Source: an uncultured Fretibacterium sp.
Lineage (GTDB): Bacteria; Synergistota; Synergistia; Synergistales; Aminobacteriaceae
Assembly (NCBI GenBank): GCA_937900285.1
Contig: CALCEM010000028.1
Coordinates: 1 to 49,894, forward strand
Length of the DNA: 49,894 bases
Direction: 5' to 3'
The position numbers and the translations under genes were made by a program. The stretch's first letter is position 1, and every line of letters starts with the position of its first letter. Of this stretch, positions 16,734 to 25,168 are shown in pieces. The notes under the pieces were generated by a model. It ran no database searches, had not been told where the DNA came from, and saw nothing but the letters and a program-made list of their open reading frames with translations.

Positions 16734-16779
16734 AATTATTTTAAGCTCCTTTTTAAATTTTTAATTTTCGATATTATAT

Positions 16780-16819
16780 AAAAAAAGACTCCGGCAAAAT
16801 TTATTTAATTACCGAAGTC
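16780..16819 (-). terminator. Terminator of the gatCAB operon
   Basis: On the minus strand GACTTCGG (16819-16812) pairs with CCGGAGTC (16794-16787), with one G-U pair. It is followed directly by seven T residues, 14 bp beyond the gatB stop. Confidence 0.85.
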
Positions 16820-16832
16820 CTGAATAAAAATT

Positions 16833-18290
16833 TTATTTCAACGCTTCATTTATTGCGTTAATTACATCCTGCGGTTTTGCCTGCCCTTTTGTTTCTTTCA
16901 TGATCAAGCCCTGAAGGAATTTTAATTTTTTACCTTTTTTGTCGCGTCCTGATTTAATTTCATCGATAACATCCGGATTTGCTTCCATTACAGTTTTTAA
17001 TATTCCCGTTAAAGCGTCTCCAGTTATTCCGCCTTCAGTTATTCCGCATGATTTTACAGCCTCGTCAATGTTCGCGCCGTTATTGGCCATGAAGTCAAAT
17101 ACTTCTTTTGCTTGAGTCGTTGATAATTTTCCATCGTCAATCTTTGAAATTAATTGCGCCAAAATTTTAGGAGTAATTCCGAAATCTTGAATTTTTATAT
17201 TTTTCTCGTTCAGAACTCTTAAAACTTCCGTACGCACCCAATGTGAAGCACGAACCGCAACAGCTCCAGCCTTCACGCAGTCCTCAAAATAATCCGCAAG
17301 CTCCTTCGCATCAGTCAAAACATCCGCAACTTCTGACGGGACTCCCATTGCTATAAATCTTTTTGCCCTGACATCCGGCATTTCCGGCATCATCGCTTTA
17401 GTTTTGTCGATCCATTCCTGCGTAATTATCAACGGAGGCAGATCGGGTTCAACAATAAATTTTCTGTAAAATTCTTTAACTCTTGACGCTGATGTAATTC
17501 CCTTCGCATCATTCCAGTGCCGAGTTTCCTGCAAAACTTCTCCGCCCTGTAACATTATTTTTTGCTGGCGTTTAATTTCGTATTCGATGGCCTTTTCAAG
17601 AGCGTGGAAGGAGTTCATATTTTTAACTTCAACTTTGCGCCCCCAGCGTCCGTCAGAACATTTCATCGAAACATTTGCATCAAATCTCATCATACCCTTT
17701 TCAAGTTCAACCTCTGAAGCTCCGGAATATATTACGCGCCTTCTCAATGTCGTAACGTATTCGACGGCCTCTTTTGCTGATGAGACATCAGGCTCTGAAA
17801 CTATTTCAGCGAGTGGCATTCCCGATCTATTGTAATCTACAAACGAGATCGCCGCGCCCTCAAGTCTTCCGTCTGAAGCACTATGATGCAAGCTCCCAAC
17901 ATCCTCCTCTAAATGCAAATGGTTCACCCGAATTTTTTTTAAATTTCCGTTTTCGTCGTGAACTTCAATAAATCCCCCTGCCACGATCGGCAAATCGCAT
18001 TGACTTATTTGATGACCTTTCGGTAAATCCGGGTAAAAATACGACTTCCTGAAAAATAATGATTTCGGCTGCACCGTACAATTTAAAGCCATCCCCGCTA
18101 ACATTCCCTGCTGTACAACTTGATAATTTAATCTAGGCAATGAACCAGGCAAACCCATACACACCGGACATATATGCGTATTAGGTGGCACGTCCGTATT
18201 TGTTGAACATGAACAGAAAATTTTTGTGTCAGTTTTTAATCTTATATGTATTTCAATTCCTATTACTGGCGTAAATTTTAATTCGGACAT
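16833..18290 (-). CDS. gatB: Asp-tRNA(Asn)/Glu-tRNA(Gln) amidotransferase subunit B
   Basis: The protein has 485 residues, the normal length. The N-terminal kinase/amidotransferase core has VIGIEIHIRLKT and a zinc site in CSCSTNTDVPPNTHICPVC. The conserved FYPDLPKGHQISQ and HLEEDVGSLHH (catalytic metal site) follow. The C-terminal helical and YqeY-like tail domain (GKLSTTQAKEVFDFM, KKGKKLKFLQGLIMKETKG) binds tRNA. GatB activates the side-chain carboxylate of mischarged Glu-tRNAGln or Asp-tRNAAsn with ATP and accepts ammonia channelled from GatA. It is the last gene of gatC-gatA-gatB, 7 bp after gatA, and is followed by a clear terminator. Confidence 0.98.
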   Translation of the reverse strand: MSELKFTPVIGIEIHIRLKTDTKIFCSCSTNTDVPPNTHICPVCMGLPGSLPRLNYQVVQQGMLAGMALNCTVQPKSLFFRKSYFYPDLPKGHQISQCDLPIVAGGFIEVHDENGNLKKIRVNHLHLEEDVGSLHHSASDGRLEGAAISFVDYNRSGMPLAEIVSEPDVSSAKEAVEYVTTLRRRVIYSGASEVELEKGMMRFDANVSMKCSDGRWGRKVEVKNMNSFHALEKAIEYEIKRQQKIMLQGGEVLQETRHWNDAKGITSASRVKEFYRKFIVEPDLPPLIITQEWIDKTKAMMPEMPDVRAKRFIAMGVPSEVADVLTDAKELADYFEDCVKAGAVAVRASHWVRTEVLRVLNEKNIKIQDFGITPKILAQLISKIDDGKLSTTQAKEVFDFMANNGANIDEAVKSCGITEGGITGDALTGILKTVMEANPDVIDEIKSGRDKKGKKLKFLQGLIMKETKGQAKPQDVINAINEALK

Positions 18291-18297
18291 TTTATAT

Positions 18298-19740
18298 TTA
18301 TTTCACTCCTCCATTTGCAATTTTTGGCGAACCTGTATGACGTTCAATCGCTACACCTGCGTTTAACAATTCCGAATCACTCCAGCGCGATCCAATTAAT
18401 TGCAATCCGACCGGCAAATTATTTTTATTTTCATATCCCGTAAAAAATGAAAGTCCCGGCAATCCTGCTAAATTTACGGGCAACGTATATAAATCAGTTT
18501 CATAACCTTTCATCTCGTCTTCATCAAGCTCGCCAATTTTTGGAGGCAGTGAAGGTGTTACGGGTTGTAAAATAAAATCGGTCTGCTTGAACGCCTGCGC
18601 AAATTCCTGAGCTATCAACGTCCTGACCTTCGTAGCAGCAACATAATATTCATCGCACCTTGATGGTTCTGTTAAACATGTTCCGGCGATAATTCTCGAT
18701 TTTACTTCGCTCCCAAATCCATAAGACCTAACACGCTCGAACATTTCTTTTAAACTTGTTGCGTCCTGAACAGTATAGCCATATCTCACGCCGTCATAAC
18801 GTTCCAAATTTGTATGAGCTTCCGACATCGCTAAAGCGTAATAACATGCTACAGCGTAACGAGAAATTACGGGCAATGAAACTTCTATAATTTCCGCGCC
18901 TTCGGATTCGAGAATTTTTTTAACGTTTTGCATCGCGTTTAAAATTGGTTCGTCGAGCGTAAAATTTTGAAATTCTTTCACGAGTGCGATTTTTTTGCCT
19001 TTTAAATTTGCGTCTGGATCATGCGTAAAATTCGGTGTGAAATTCCTAAAGCTCCCGGAATCTTTTGGATCATGTTGAGCAATGACTGACATTATAATTT
19101 GAAGGTCGCGGACTGTTCTCGCAAACGGCCCAATTTGATCGAGCGATGAACCATAAGAAATTAAACCGTAACGGCTCACCATTCCATAAGTTGGTTTTAG
19201 CCCGTAAACTCCGCAATATGATGCAGGCTGCCTGATTGAACCGCCAGTGTCAGAACCTAAACCGAACGGAACATAACCCGCTGAAACTGCTGCCGCTGAA
19301 CCTCCAGAACTTCCGCCGGGAACTCGTGTAATATCATTTGGGTTTTTTGTCGGGCCGTACGCAGAATTTCCGCAAGTATTTCCCATAGCAAACTCATCCA
19401 TATTAGTTTTACCCATTAGGATCGCTCCGGAATCTTTTAACAAATTCCAAACTGTTGCGCTATAAGGTGGTTTCCATTCGCCTAAAATTTTGCTGGCTGC
19501 TGTCGTCTTAATTCCTTGAGTGCATAAATTATCTTTTAAGACGGTCGGGACACCTTTTAAAATTCCGTCTGAATCGTTTTTATAATTTAAATTTTCGTCA
19601 GTTCTGGTAATGAACGCATTAATATTTTTTTCGAGCAAGTTAATTCTATTTTTGCAAGAGTTAAATAATTCCTGCGCTGAAAATTTTTTATTTTGCAAAC
19701 CTTCAATTACTTCATATAAATTTAATTCGTATAATTCCAT
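18298..19740 (-). CDS. gatA: Asp-tRNA(Asn)/Glu-tRNA(Gln) amidotransferase subunit A
   Basis: The protein has 480 residues and belongs to the amidase-signature family. The Ser-cisSer-Lys triad is visible: K69 in GVPTVLKDN, the cis-serine in PGGSSGGSAAAV (142-152), and nucleophile S168 in SDTGGSIRQPAS. It releases ammonia from glutamine and passes it to GatB for transamidation of mischarged tRNA in the cytoplasm. It sits between gatC (8 bp upstream) and gatB (7 bp downstream). The GatCAB system implies that direct glutaminyl- or asparaginyl-tRNA synthesis is missing or partial in this organism; neither GlnRS nor AsnRS is seen in the window. Confidence 0.98.
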   Translation of the reverse strand: MELYELNLYEVIEGLQNKKFSAQELFNSCKNRINLLEKNINAFITRTDENLNYKNDSDGILKGVPTVLKDNLCTQGIKTTAASKILGEWKPPYSATVWNLLKDSGAILMGKTNMDEFAMGNTCGNSAYGPTKNPNDITRVPGGSSGGSAAAVSAGYVPFGLGSDTGGSIRQPASYCGVYGLKPTYGMVSRYGLISYGSSLDQIGPFARTVRDLQIIMSVIAQHDPKDSGSFRNFTPNFTHDPDANLKGKKIALVKEFQNFTLDEPILNAMQNVKKILESEGAEIIEVSLPVISRYAVACYYALAMSEAHTNLERYDGVRYGYTVQDATSLKEMFERVRSYGFGSEVKSRIIAGTCLTEPSRCDEYYVAATKVRTLIAQEFAQAFKQTDFILQPVTPSLPPKIGELDEDEMKGYETDLYTLPVNLAGLPGLSFFTGYENKNNLPVGLQLIGSRWSDSELLNAGVAIERHTGSPKIANGGVK

Positions 19741-19748
19741 TTTTTAAA

Positions 19749-20039
19749 TTAACCTTCCATTATTTTCGGCACTTTAAAATAATCGTCCTGAATATGTCCG
19801 CTTTCGTTTAAAATTTCGCGGGTGTTTTTAAATTCTTTTATTTCATCTTCGCGCAAAGGACATTCCAAAGCCTCAGCAAAACTAAACGGCTCAACATCTT
19901 TTAAATCCAATTCCTTAAAACGGTCGAGCATGTTCAAAAAATTATTTATATATCGCACTGCGTTATTTAACTCGTTTTCAGTTAAGACTAAACGGGATTC
20001 GAGCGCGATCCAATTTACTTCATCTCTGCTTAACGCCAT
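19749..20039 (-). CDS. gatC: Asp-tRNA(Asn)/Glu-tRNA(Gln) amidotransferase subunit C
   Basis: The protein has 96 residues, typical of GatC, which wraps around GatA-GatB and stabilises the complex. It has the family N-terminus (LSRDEVNWIALESRLVLTE) and the C-terminal block LREDEIKEF...DDYFKVPKIME. An AGGAG lies 11 nt ahead of the ATG at 20039. A TATAAT is present at 20078-20073 on the minus strand, though with only a weak -35. It is the first gene of the gatCAB operon. Confidence 0.95.
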   Translation of the reverse strand: MALSRDEVNWIALESRLVLTENELNNAVRYINNFLNMLDRFKELDLKDVEPFSFAEALECPLREDEIKEFKNTREILNESGHIQDDYFKVPKIMEG

Positions 20040-20129
20040 AAAATATAATTACTCCTTAAAAAATTTTTGTTTATTATAATTCATTGATATTTTTATTTTT
20101 ATAAGCGAACTGAAATTTAAATTAAAATT

Positions 20130-20163
20130 AAAAAAATCCTCCCCATAAAATTTAAGGAGAGGA
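20130..20163 (-). terminator. Terminator of the subtilisin-like protease gene
   Basis: On the minus strand TCCTCTCC (20163-20156) pairs with GGGGAGGA (20144-20137), with one G-U pair, and is followed by TTTTTTT. It separates the protease gene from the gatC promoter region. Confidence 0.85.
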
Positions 20164-20200
20164 CAAAAATATTTTTATTCACTTAGAATTTTAAATTTAT

Positions 20201-23200
20201 TTATTCCGCATCGACTTCAACCAGAATTAACGGCTCATAAGTCACGCCAGAATTTAACCAGCCCGAAACGATAATTAAATTATTTTCCGGGACGTTATAA
20301 ATTTCTTCGTTTGATTCACCGTCATAAAAATCTGCGATGTAATCATCATCTGAAATTTCGTGATCGATCGGATTCGCGAACCAGAATAATTTTTTACCAG
20401 AATAATTTTTATTTTCGTCAAGCTCGATCAAAATATCATATTGCCCGGACTCTTCAACGTTTAAAGCAGGAAGCTCTGCGACAATTAAATAATTTTTGCC
20501 GTTAATATTTTTATAATTTTCGTTTTCGTTATTGCTTGTCGGGTTAATATTAAACTGCGTAAAATTATTTATTTCGTTTTGGATCAATTTTAAATTTAAA
20601 TTTTCCGAGTGATCGCAATTCCCATCAAAAGTCGTATTAGCACTTGAACTATTTGCGGCGGGCTTGACTATCATTGTAATAGTTTTTTTAGCAGACCCCG
20701 CGCTGTTTGTTGCGACAATTTTTATTTTAAATGTTCCTGATTCGGTTGGAGTTCCTGAAACTATTCCGGCCTTTTCAGAAATACTCAATCTCAAGCCGTC
20801 CGGGTAATCAGTCCAAGTCAATTCATCCGGCACTCCGCCAGTAATTGAAATTCCGTTAGCATAATAAACCCCGACTGTGCCATTTGGTAATTTTGATAAA
20901 TTAATTTTTGGCTTAATATTTTTTATGGTGAGTGTCAATGTTCCAGAGCATGAAGTAAAATCATTTTTGGCGGTGATCGTAACTTCAAACGTTCCGGATT
21001 CTGTAGGAGTTCCCGAAATTTTTCCCGTTGATGTTCCAATACTTAAGCCGCTCGGCAGGCCGTCAGCACTCCATGTAACGCCCGTAAATTTCTGGTTCAA
21101 GCTTAAAGTCGCTTTATAAGATTTATTTATTGTACCGTTGCTTAATTTTTTTGTTTTTAATTCCATATCACTCACGACAATCGTAAATGATACACTCGAA
21201 GACGAAATAGAATTATAAGCTGTAACAGTTACATTAAATGAACCTGAAACGCTGGGATTTCCGGAAATACTTATTTTTGAAACGCCGTTCTTATCGACAA
21301 CAGCACTCGCGCTCATACCGTTGGGCATTCCTTCAGAAGTAACTGTGGCATTGTAACACGCAGTTTTTAACGATAAAGTTTTACTTATTGAATTTCCTAT
21401 AAGTCCTTTAAGCTGTTTAATTGAACCTTTTATAACTGGAGCATTATCAACTATAGTTAATTTATATGTTTTAGACTCTGAAACCGCAACTGTTTTTTTT
21501 GTGGCTGGAGTTCTCGCGTAAACCGTAAAAATAAATTCTCCGATCGTTGTAGGTTTTCCGGAAATCGTTAATTTTTTTCCTTTCGTGTTAATTTTCAAAC
21601 CTGCGGGGAAATCTCCGGCAGTAATAGTCCAGACAGTTTTTGCAGTAGTGTCCGTGAAATCTGTTATATTTGCTTTGTAAGATTTTAAATAAGTTCCATC
21701 GGTTAATTCAGCATCAATTTTATTTGTTATGATAGTTACAGTAAATTCTCTTGAATCGCTTCCGCGTTTAACAGTAAAAGTAAATGCCCCTTCTTTAGTC
21801 GGAGTTCCTGAAATTTCTCCGGTCGAAGCATTCAAAGTCAAACCGTCCGGGAGATCGCCGTCAGAAATGCTCCAATTTCCAGAAAGTCCGGAAGAACTTA
21901 ATGTCGCGCTGTAAGATTTTCCGACTGAACCATTTGGAAGAGACCCCGTTAAAATTCCTTTTTCATTGCCCAAAATTGCCATCGCATGACGCAAATCTAA
22001 TAATCCCCATTTAGTGTAATCAGTCATATAATTTGAGTCCGCACCGTCTTTTATTGCATTAACTATTTGCGAAGCTCCAACGCTGTAAGCTGCAGATAAT
22101 AATGCGACAGCTCCAGCAACGTGAGGTGTAGCCATTGAAGTGCCTTGAAGGGTTGCGTATTCCTGATTTAAATATGTGCTTAAAATGCTCGAACCTGGTG
22201 CTGCGATGTTTACAACATTGTTATTATAATTGCTGAACGATGATTTTGTTAAATCACTTTGGCACGAAGCTACAACGATCATATTACTAAGCCCAGTAAA
22301 CGAAGCAGGGTAACAATATCCGCCGAGCGATGAATTAGAATTTCCGATGTTGTTATTTTCGTTTCCAGCTGCTACACAAATTACGGTTTTATTTGTATCG
22401 TTGATGGCTTTTAAGGCTGAATAATACGGATTACTTGTAACACTGTAGGCTGAAGGAGCTTTATTTACATATCCTCCGAGTGACATATTTACAGCGACAA
22501 CATTTACACCGGAATCTAAAAGGCTTTTAACATGGTTGATTCCGTTAATTATTTTATCGCTCGTTGTACTTTTACCTTCAAAGACTCTCACCGAAATAAT
22601 TTTTGTCTTCCAGTTCACGCCAACAACGCCTTTGCTGTTATTCCCGACTGCTCCGATCGTTCCTGCTACGTGAGTGCCGTGCCCGTTTGTATCGCCGTAA
22701 TCAGATGTTTTTGAGCTTGTAAAATTTTTACTGTTCGATTTATCAAAATTTGACGACAAATCAGAATGCGAATAATTTACGCCGGTGTCAATTACTGCTA
22801 CATATGTGCTAGCTGAACCGGTTGTCACGTCCCATGCTTCATTTGCGTGAATAGCTTTCAATCCCCATAATTTATCAGCAGTGTAATACGTATCATTAGG
22901 AGTTTTATCCATTGTGTGCATAACATAATTTAAAGATGTGCCGATAACGTTAGGATTATTTTTTAATTCCTCCTGTAATTCCTGTTCTGTTTTATTATCG
23001 GAGTGAATCACCGCAAAAATTCCCTGCCCAGAATCTGAAAGAGCGTTATAAACCTGCGTGACTTCCCCGTCAAAATTTTTTGCTACCGAACTAGCTCGAT
23101 CAAAATATAATGCAGCTCTGTCGAAAGTATGCCCGGAATTATTATTACTATTGTCAAAAGTTTTAATATTTTCAGGATATTTCATGAGCACAATAATATC

Positions 23201-23284
23201 GCCCGGAACTGTTTCGGATTCAGCGTAAAGACTCGTAACGCTCAGTAATAAAATTATTATTGACGTTAAAAATTTCTTGAACAT
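20201..23284 (-). CDS. Secreted subtilisin-like serine protease with five Ig-like (He_PIG-type) repeats
   Basis: The protein has 1027 residues. Residues 1-21 are a signal peptide (MFKKFLTSIIILLLSVTSLY, then A). Residues 25-125 look like an inhibitor/prodomain. The S8 catalytic domain spans about 140-440, with D166 (AVIDTG), H202 (NGHGTHVAGT), oxyanion N308 (AAGNEN) and S383 (GTSMATPHVAGA). Residues 445-875 contain five repeats of about 85 residues with the recurring marks LPNGxVGxxY, LPxGLxxxxxTGxISGTPT and GTFxxTV, a putative-Ig/cadherin-like module common in surface proteins. Residues 880-1027 form a separate acidic C-terminal region without a recognised sorting signal. The likely role is extracellular protein degradation, held near the cell or on a substrate by the Ig-like modules. 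AGGAGG lies 10 nt before the ATG; a sigma-28-like promoter lies further upstream and a clear terminator downstream. Confidence 0.95.
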   Translation of the reverse strand: MFKKFLTSIIILLLSVTSLYAESETVPGDIIVLMKYPENIKTFDNSNNNSGHTFDRAALYFDRASSVAKNFDGEVTQVYNALSDSGQGIFAVIHSDNKTEQELQEELKNNPNVIGTSLNYVMHTMDKTPNDTYYTADKLWGLKAIHANEAWDVTTGSASTYVAVIDTGVNYSHSDLSSNFDKSNSKNFTSSKTSDYGDTNGHGTHVAGTIGAVGNNSKGVVGVNWKTKIISVRVFEGKSTTSDKIINGINHVKSLLDSGVNVVAVNMSLGGYVNKAPSAYSVTSNPYYSALKAINDTNKTVICVAAGNENNNIGNSNSSLGGYCYPASFTGLSNMIVVASCQSDLTKSSFSNYNNNVVNIAAPGSSILSTYLNQEYATLQGTSMATPHVAGAVALLSAAYSVGASQIVNAIKDGADSNYMTDYTKWGLLDLRHAMAILGNEKGILTGSLPNGSVGKSYSATLSSSGLSGNWSISDGDLPDGLTLNASTGEISGTPTKEGAFTFTVKRGSDSREFTVTIITNKIDAELTDGTYLKSYKANITDFTDTTAKTVWTITAGDFPAGLKINTKGKKLTISGKPTTIGEFIFTVYARTPATKKTVAVSESKTYKLTIVDNAPVIKGSIKQLKGLIGNSISKTLSLKTACYNATVTSEGMPNGMSASAVVDKNGVSKISISGNPSVSGSFNVTVTAYNSISSSSVSFTIVVSDMELKTKKLSNGTINKSYKATLSLNQKFTGVTWSADGLPSGLSIGTSTGKISGTPTESGTFEVTITAKNDFTSCSGTLTLTIKNIKPKINLSKLPNGTVGVYYANGISITGGVPDELTWTDYPDGLRLSISEKAGIVSGTPTESGTFKIKIVATNSAGSAKKTITMIVKPAANSSSANTTFDGNCDHSENLNLKLIQNEINNFTQFNINPTSNNENENYKNINGKNYLIVAELPALNVEESGQYDILIELDENKNYSGKKLFWFANPIDHEISDDDYIADFYDGESNEEIYNVPENNLIIVSGWLNSGVTYEPLILVEVDAE

Positions 23285-23327
23285 AATCTGAATTCCTCCT
23301 TGATTAAAGATTTATTTATTATTTTTT

Positions 23328-23354
23328 TAATCGGCAATTATTGAATAAAAATTA
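23328..23354 (-). promoter_or_regulatory. Possible sigma-28-type promoter of the secreted protease
   Basis: On the minus strand TAAT (23354-23351), 15 nt, then GCCGATTA (23335-23328). Both elements differ from the TAAA/GCCGATAA consensus at one base. It lies 44 nt upstream of the protease ATG, inside the only gap before it. Confidence 0.35.
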
Positions 23355-23402
23355 TTTTTGATTCTGCTGCGATAATAAAAATTTATTTATTTAATATTTA
23401 AT

Positions 23403-24449
23403 TTAATAATGTATTACATTGGCCTCCGATCGAATTTTTTTAATGACACTTTCAGCTTCTGGACTAGTAAAATATTTATATGTTGATTCCGGCACAAGAT
23501 TTTTTATTTTTTCAAGCTCATTATTTTTTATTGCTTGACGGACATTTGAAGCACTTATTATTTTTCCTGCTTCGGCTTTTCGCGGAACTATCACGCATTT
23601 AATACCATGTTCCGGCAGTTTTTGGGACATGATTTTATTATAAATCCCTGTTACTAAACTCGTCGGCTCTTCTCCTACGTAACGCGAATTTATTTTTAAA
23701 ACTCCAGCGATCTTTATAAATATTTCCAAGTCCAAATTTGCATGGCTCTCAATTACTGCGCTCTCATCCTTCTGGAAATAACTCGGAAATGTAGAACTGC
23801 TGATTATATACGGGCCTGAATCATGGTAAATTAAATTTTTTAAATGCCTCGTCCCCTCAATTACTAAACGTTTACGAATTTCAAACGGAACAAGAGAAGC
23901 ATCCTCACTCACTATAAATAAATGTAAATAATCATTCTCCCCCGCTGCCTTCTCAACTAAATATAAATGTCCCAACGTAAAGGGATTTGCGTTTAAAACG
24001 AGTGCCGCAATTTTTTCGCCGTCAATTTTAGTTTTTTCAAGCTCGTCCAAATAATTTTTAAATCCATCGCGCCGATTTTCCATAAAAACAATTTGATTGT
24101 TAATTCTCACGATCTCATAAAATCCTAAATCCCCGAAAAATTTCGCCGAATTAGTTTTTGTATATAAAAATAATTTGTAATTCCCCTTTGAATTTTCATG
24201 CTCCACTAAATGCGTTACAATTTGATTCATTAAACCTTCACCCTGATGTTCAGAGCTTACGGCCATGCAACGTAAAGTATTCCCAAAAGTGCTGCCAGTC
24301 GCTATAACGTTATAATTTTCATCGAACATCGCGCACGTATAATCCAAATTTCCATCGCGTCTTATGCCTTCATGGTTTAGCAGGTCATTTACTTTTTTGT
24401 TCGTAACTTTATCGGTCTCGTAAACTTTTAAAATAGTATATTCGCTCAT
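23403..24449 (-). CDS. citC: [Citrate (pro-3S)-lyase] ligase
   Basis: The protein has 348 residues. Residues 1-130 are a GNAT-like acetyltransferase domain (LRCMAVSSEHQGEGLMNQIV). Residues 145-348 are a nucleotidyltransferase domain with NANPFTLGHLYLVEKA (153-168) and, towards the C-terminus, IISASNVRQA, the paired ATP-binding motifs. CitC acetylates the 2-(5''-phosphoribosyl)-3'-dephospho-CoA arm of citrate lyase acyl carrier protein with acetate and ATP, switching the enzyme on. No citD, citE, citF, citX or citG lies in the window, so this copy stands alone. GGAGG lies 9 nt before the ATG. It is divergent from the acetyltransferase gene at 24522, with 72 bp between. No terminator is seen before the protease promoter region. 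Confidence 0.93.
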   Translation of the reverse strand: MSEYTILKVYETDKVTNKKVNDLLNHEGIRRDGNLDYTCAMFDENYNVIATGSTFGNTLRCMAVSSEHQGEGLMNQIVTHLVEHENSKGNYKLFLYTKTNSAKFFGDLGFYEIVRINNQIVFMENRRDGFKNYLDELEKTKIDGEKIAALVLNANPFTLGHLYLVEKAAGENDYLHLFIVSEDASLVPFEIRKRLVIEGTRHLKNLIYHDSGPYIISSSTFPSYFQKDESAVIESHANLDLEIFIKIAGVLKINSRYVGEEPTSLVTGIYNKIMSQKLPEHGIKCVIVPRKAEAGKIISASNVRQAIKNNELEKIKNLVPESTYKYFTSPEAESVIKKIRSEANVIHY

Positions 24450-24521
24450 AATTTTAAGCCTCCGAAATTCTATAATTTTTAATTGAAATATATATTATCA
24501 AAGGAGAATTAAATTTAAATC

Positions 24522-25082
24522 GTGACAGAACTCGAAAAAATGATTAACGGAGATTTATACGACCCAACAGATGAAGAATTAAAAAAATTGCGATTAAACG
24601 CCCATCATATTTGCGCAGAATATAATAAATTATTTGAGGATTCCGATGAAATTGTACGATATGAATTACTTGAAGAATTATTACCGAATGCGGACGAAGA
24701 TATTTTTATTCAAGGGCCGTTTTATTGCGATTATGGATTTAATATTTATGTTGGCAAAAATTTTTACGCAAATTTCAATTTAACAATTTTGGATGTGTGT
24801 CCCGTCAAAATCGGTGAAAATGTTATGTTTGGCCCAAATGTTTCAATTATGACCCCTGTTCACCCAATGGAATTTAAATTAAGAAATCAAATTAAAGAAT
24901 ATGCTAAACCTATTGTTATCGGCGATAATTGCTGGCTCGCTGCAAATGTTACGGTGATCGGAGGCGTTAAAATTGGTTCTGGCTGCGTTATTGGTGCTGG
25001 CAGTGTCGTAACTCGTGATATTCCAAATAATTATTTTGCTGCCGGAAATCCTTGCAAATTAATACGCGAAATCAAAAATTAA
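24522..25082 (+). CDS. Maltose/galactoside O-acetyltransferase family protein (Maa/LacA-like)
   Basis: The protein has 186 residues, the standard length of sugar O-acetyltransferases. It starts MTELEKMINGDLYDPTDEEL, the Maa N-terminal domain. Left-handed beta-helix hexapeptide repeats follow from about residue 70 (IFIQGPFYCDYG, VKIGENVMFGPNVSIM, IVIGDNCWLAANVTVIGG, VKIGSGCVIGAGSVVT). The catalytic histidine is H114 in TPVHPME. It transfers acetyl from acetyl-CoA to a sugar hydroxyl as a cytoplasmic trimer. The natural sugar cannot be told. The start is GTG, with AGGAG 15 nt ahead, an unusually long gap. The gene ends at a bidirectional terminator shared with glyA. Confidence 0.93.
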   Translation: MTELEKMINGDLYDPTDEELKKLRLNAHHICAEYNKLFEDSDEIVRYELLEELLPNADEDIFIQGPFYCDYGFNIYVGKNFYANFNLTILDVCPVKIGENVMFGPNVSIMTPVHPMEFKLRNQIKEYAKPIVIGDNCWLAANVTVIGGVKIGSGCVIGAGSVVTRDIPNNYFAAGNPCKLIREIKN

Positions 25083-25096
25083 TAAAATATTAAAAT

Positions 25097-25149
25097 CGGG
25101 AGAAATCTTTAAAATTTAATTATTTAATTATTTAATTCGATCTCTCCCG
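25097..25149. terminator. Bidirectional terminator between the acetyltransferase gene and glyA
   Basis: CGGGAGAAATC (25097-25107) pairs with GATCTCTCCCG (25139-25149), with one mismatch in eleven, across an AT-rich loop. T-rich sequence follows on the plus strand and T-rich (A-rich on plus) sequence follows on the minus strand. Confidence 0.75.
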
Positions 25150-25168
25150 GAAAATTTTTATTTATTTT

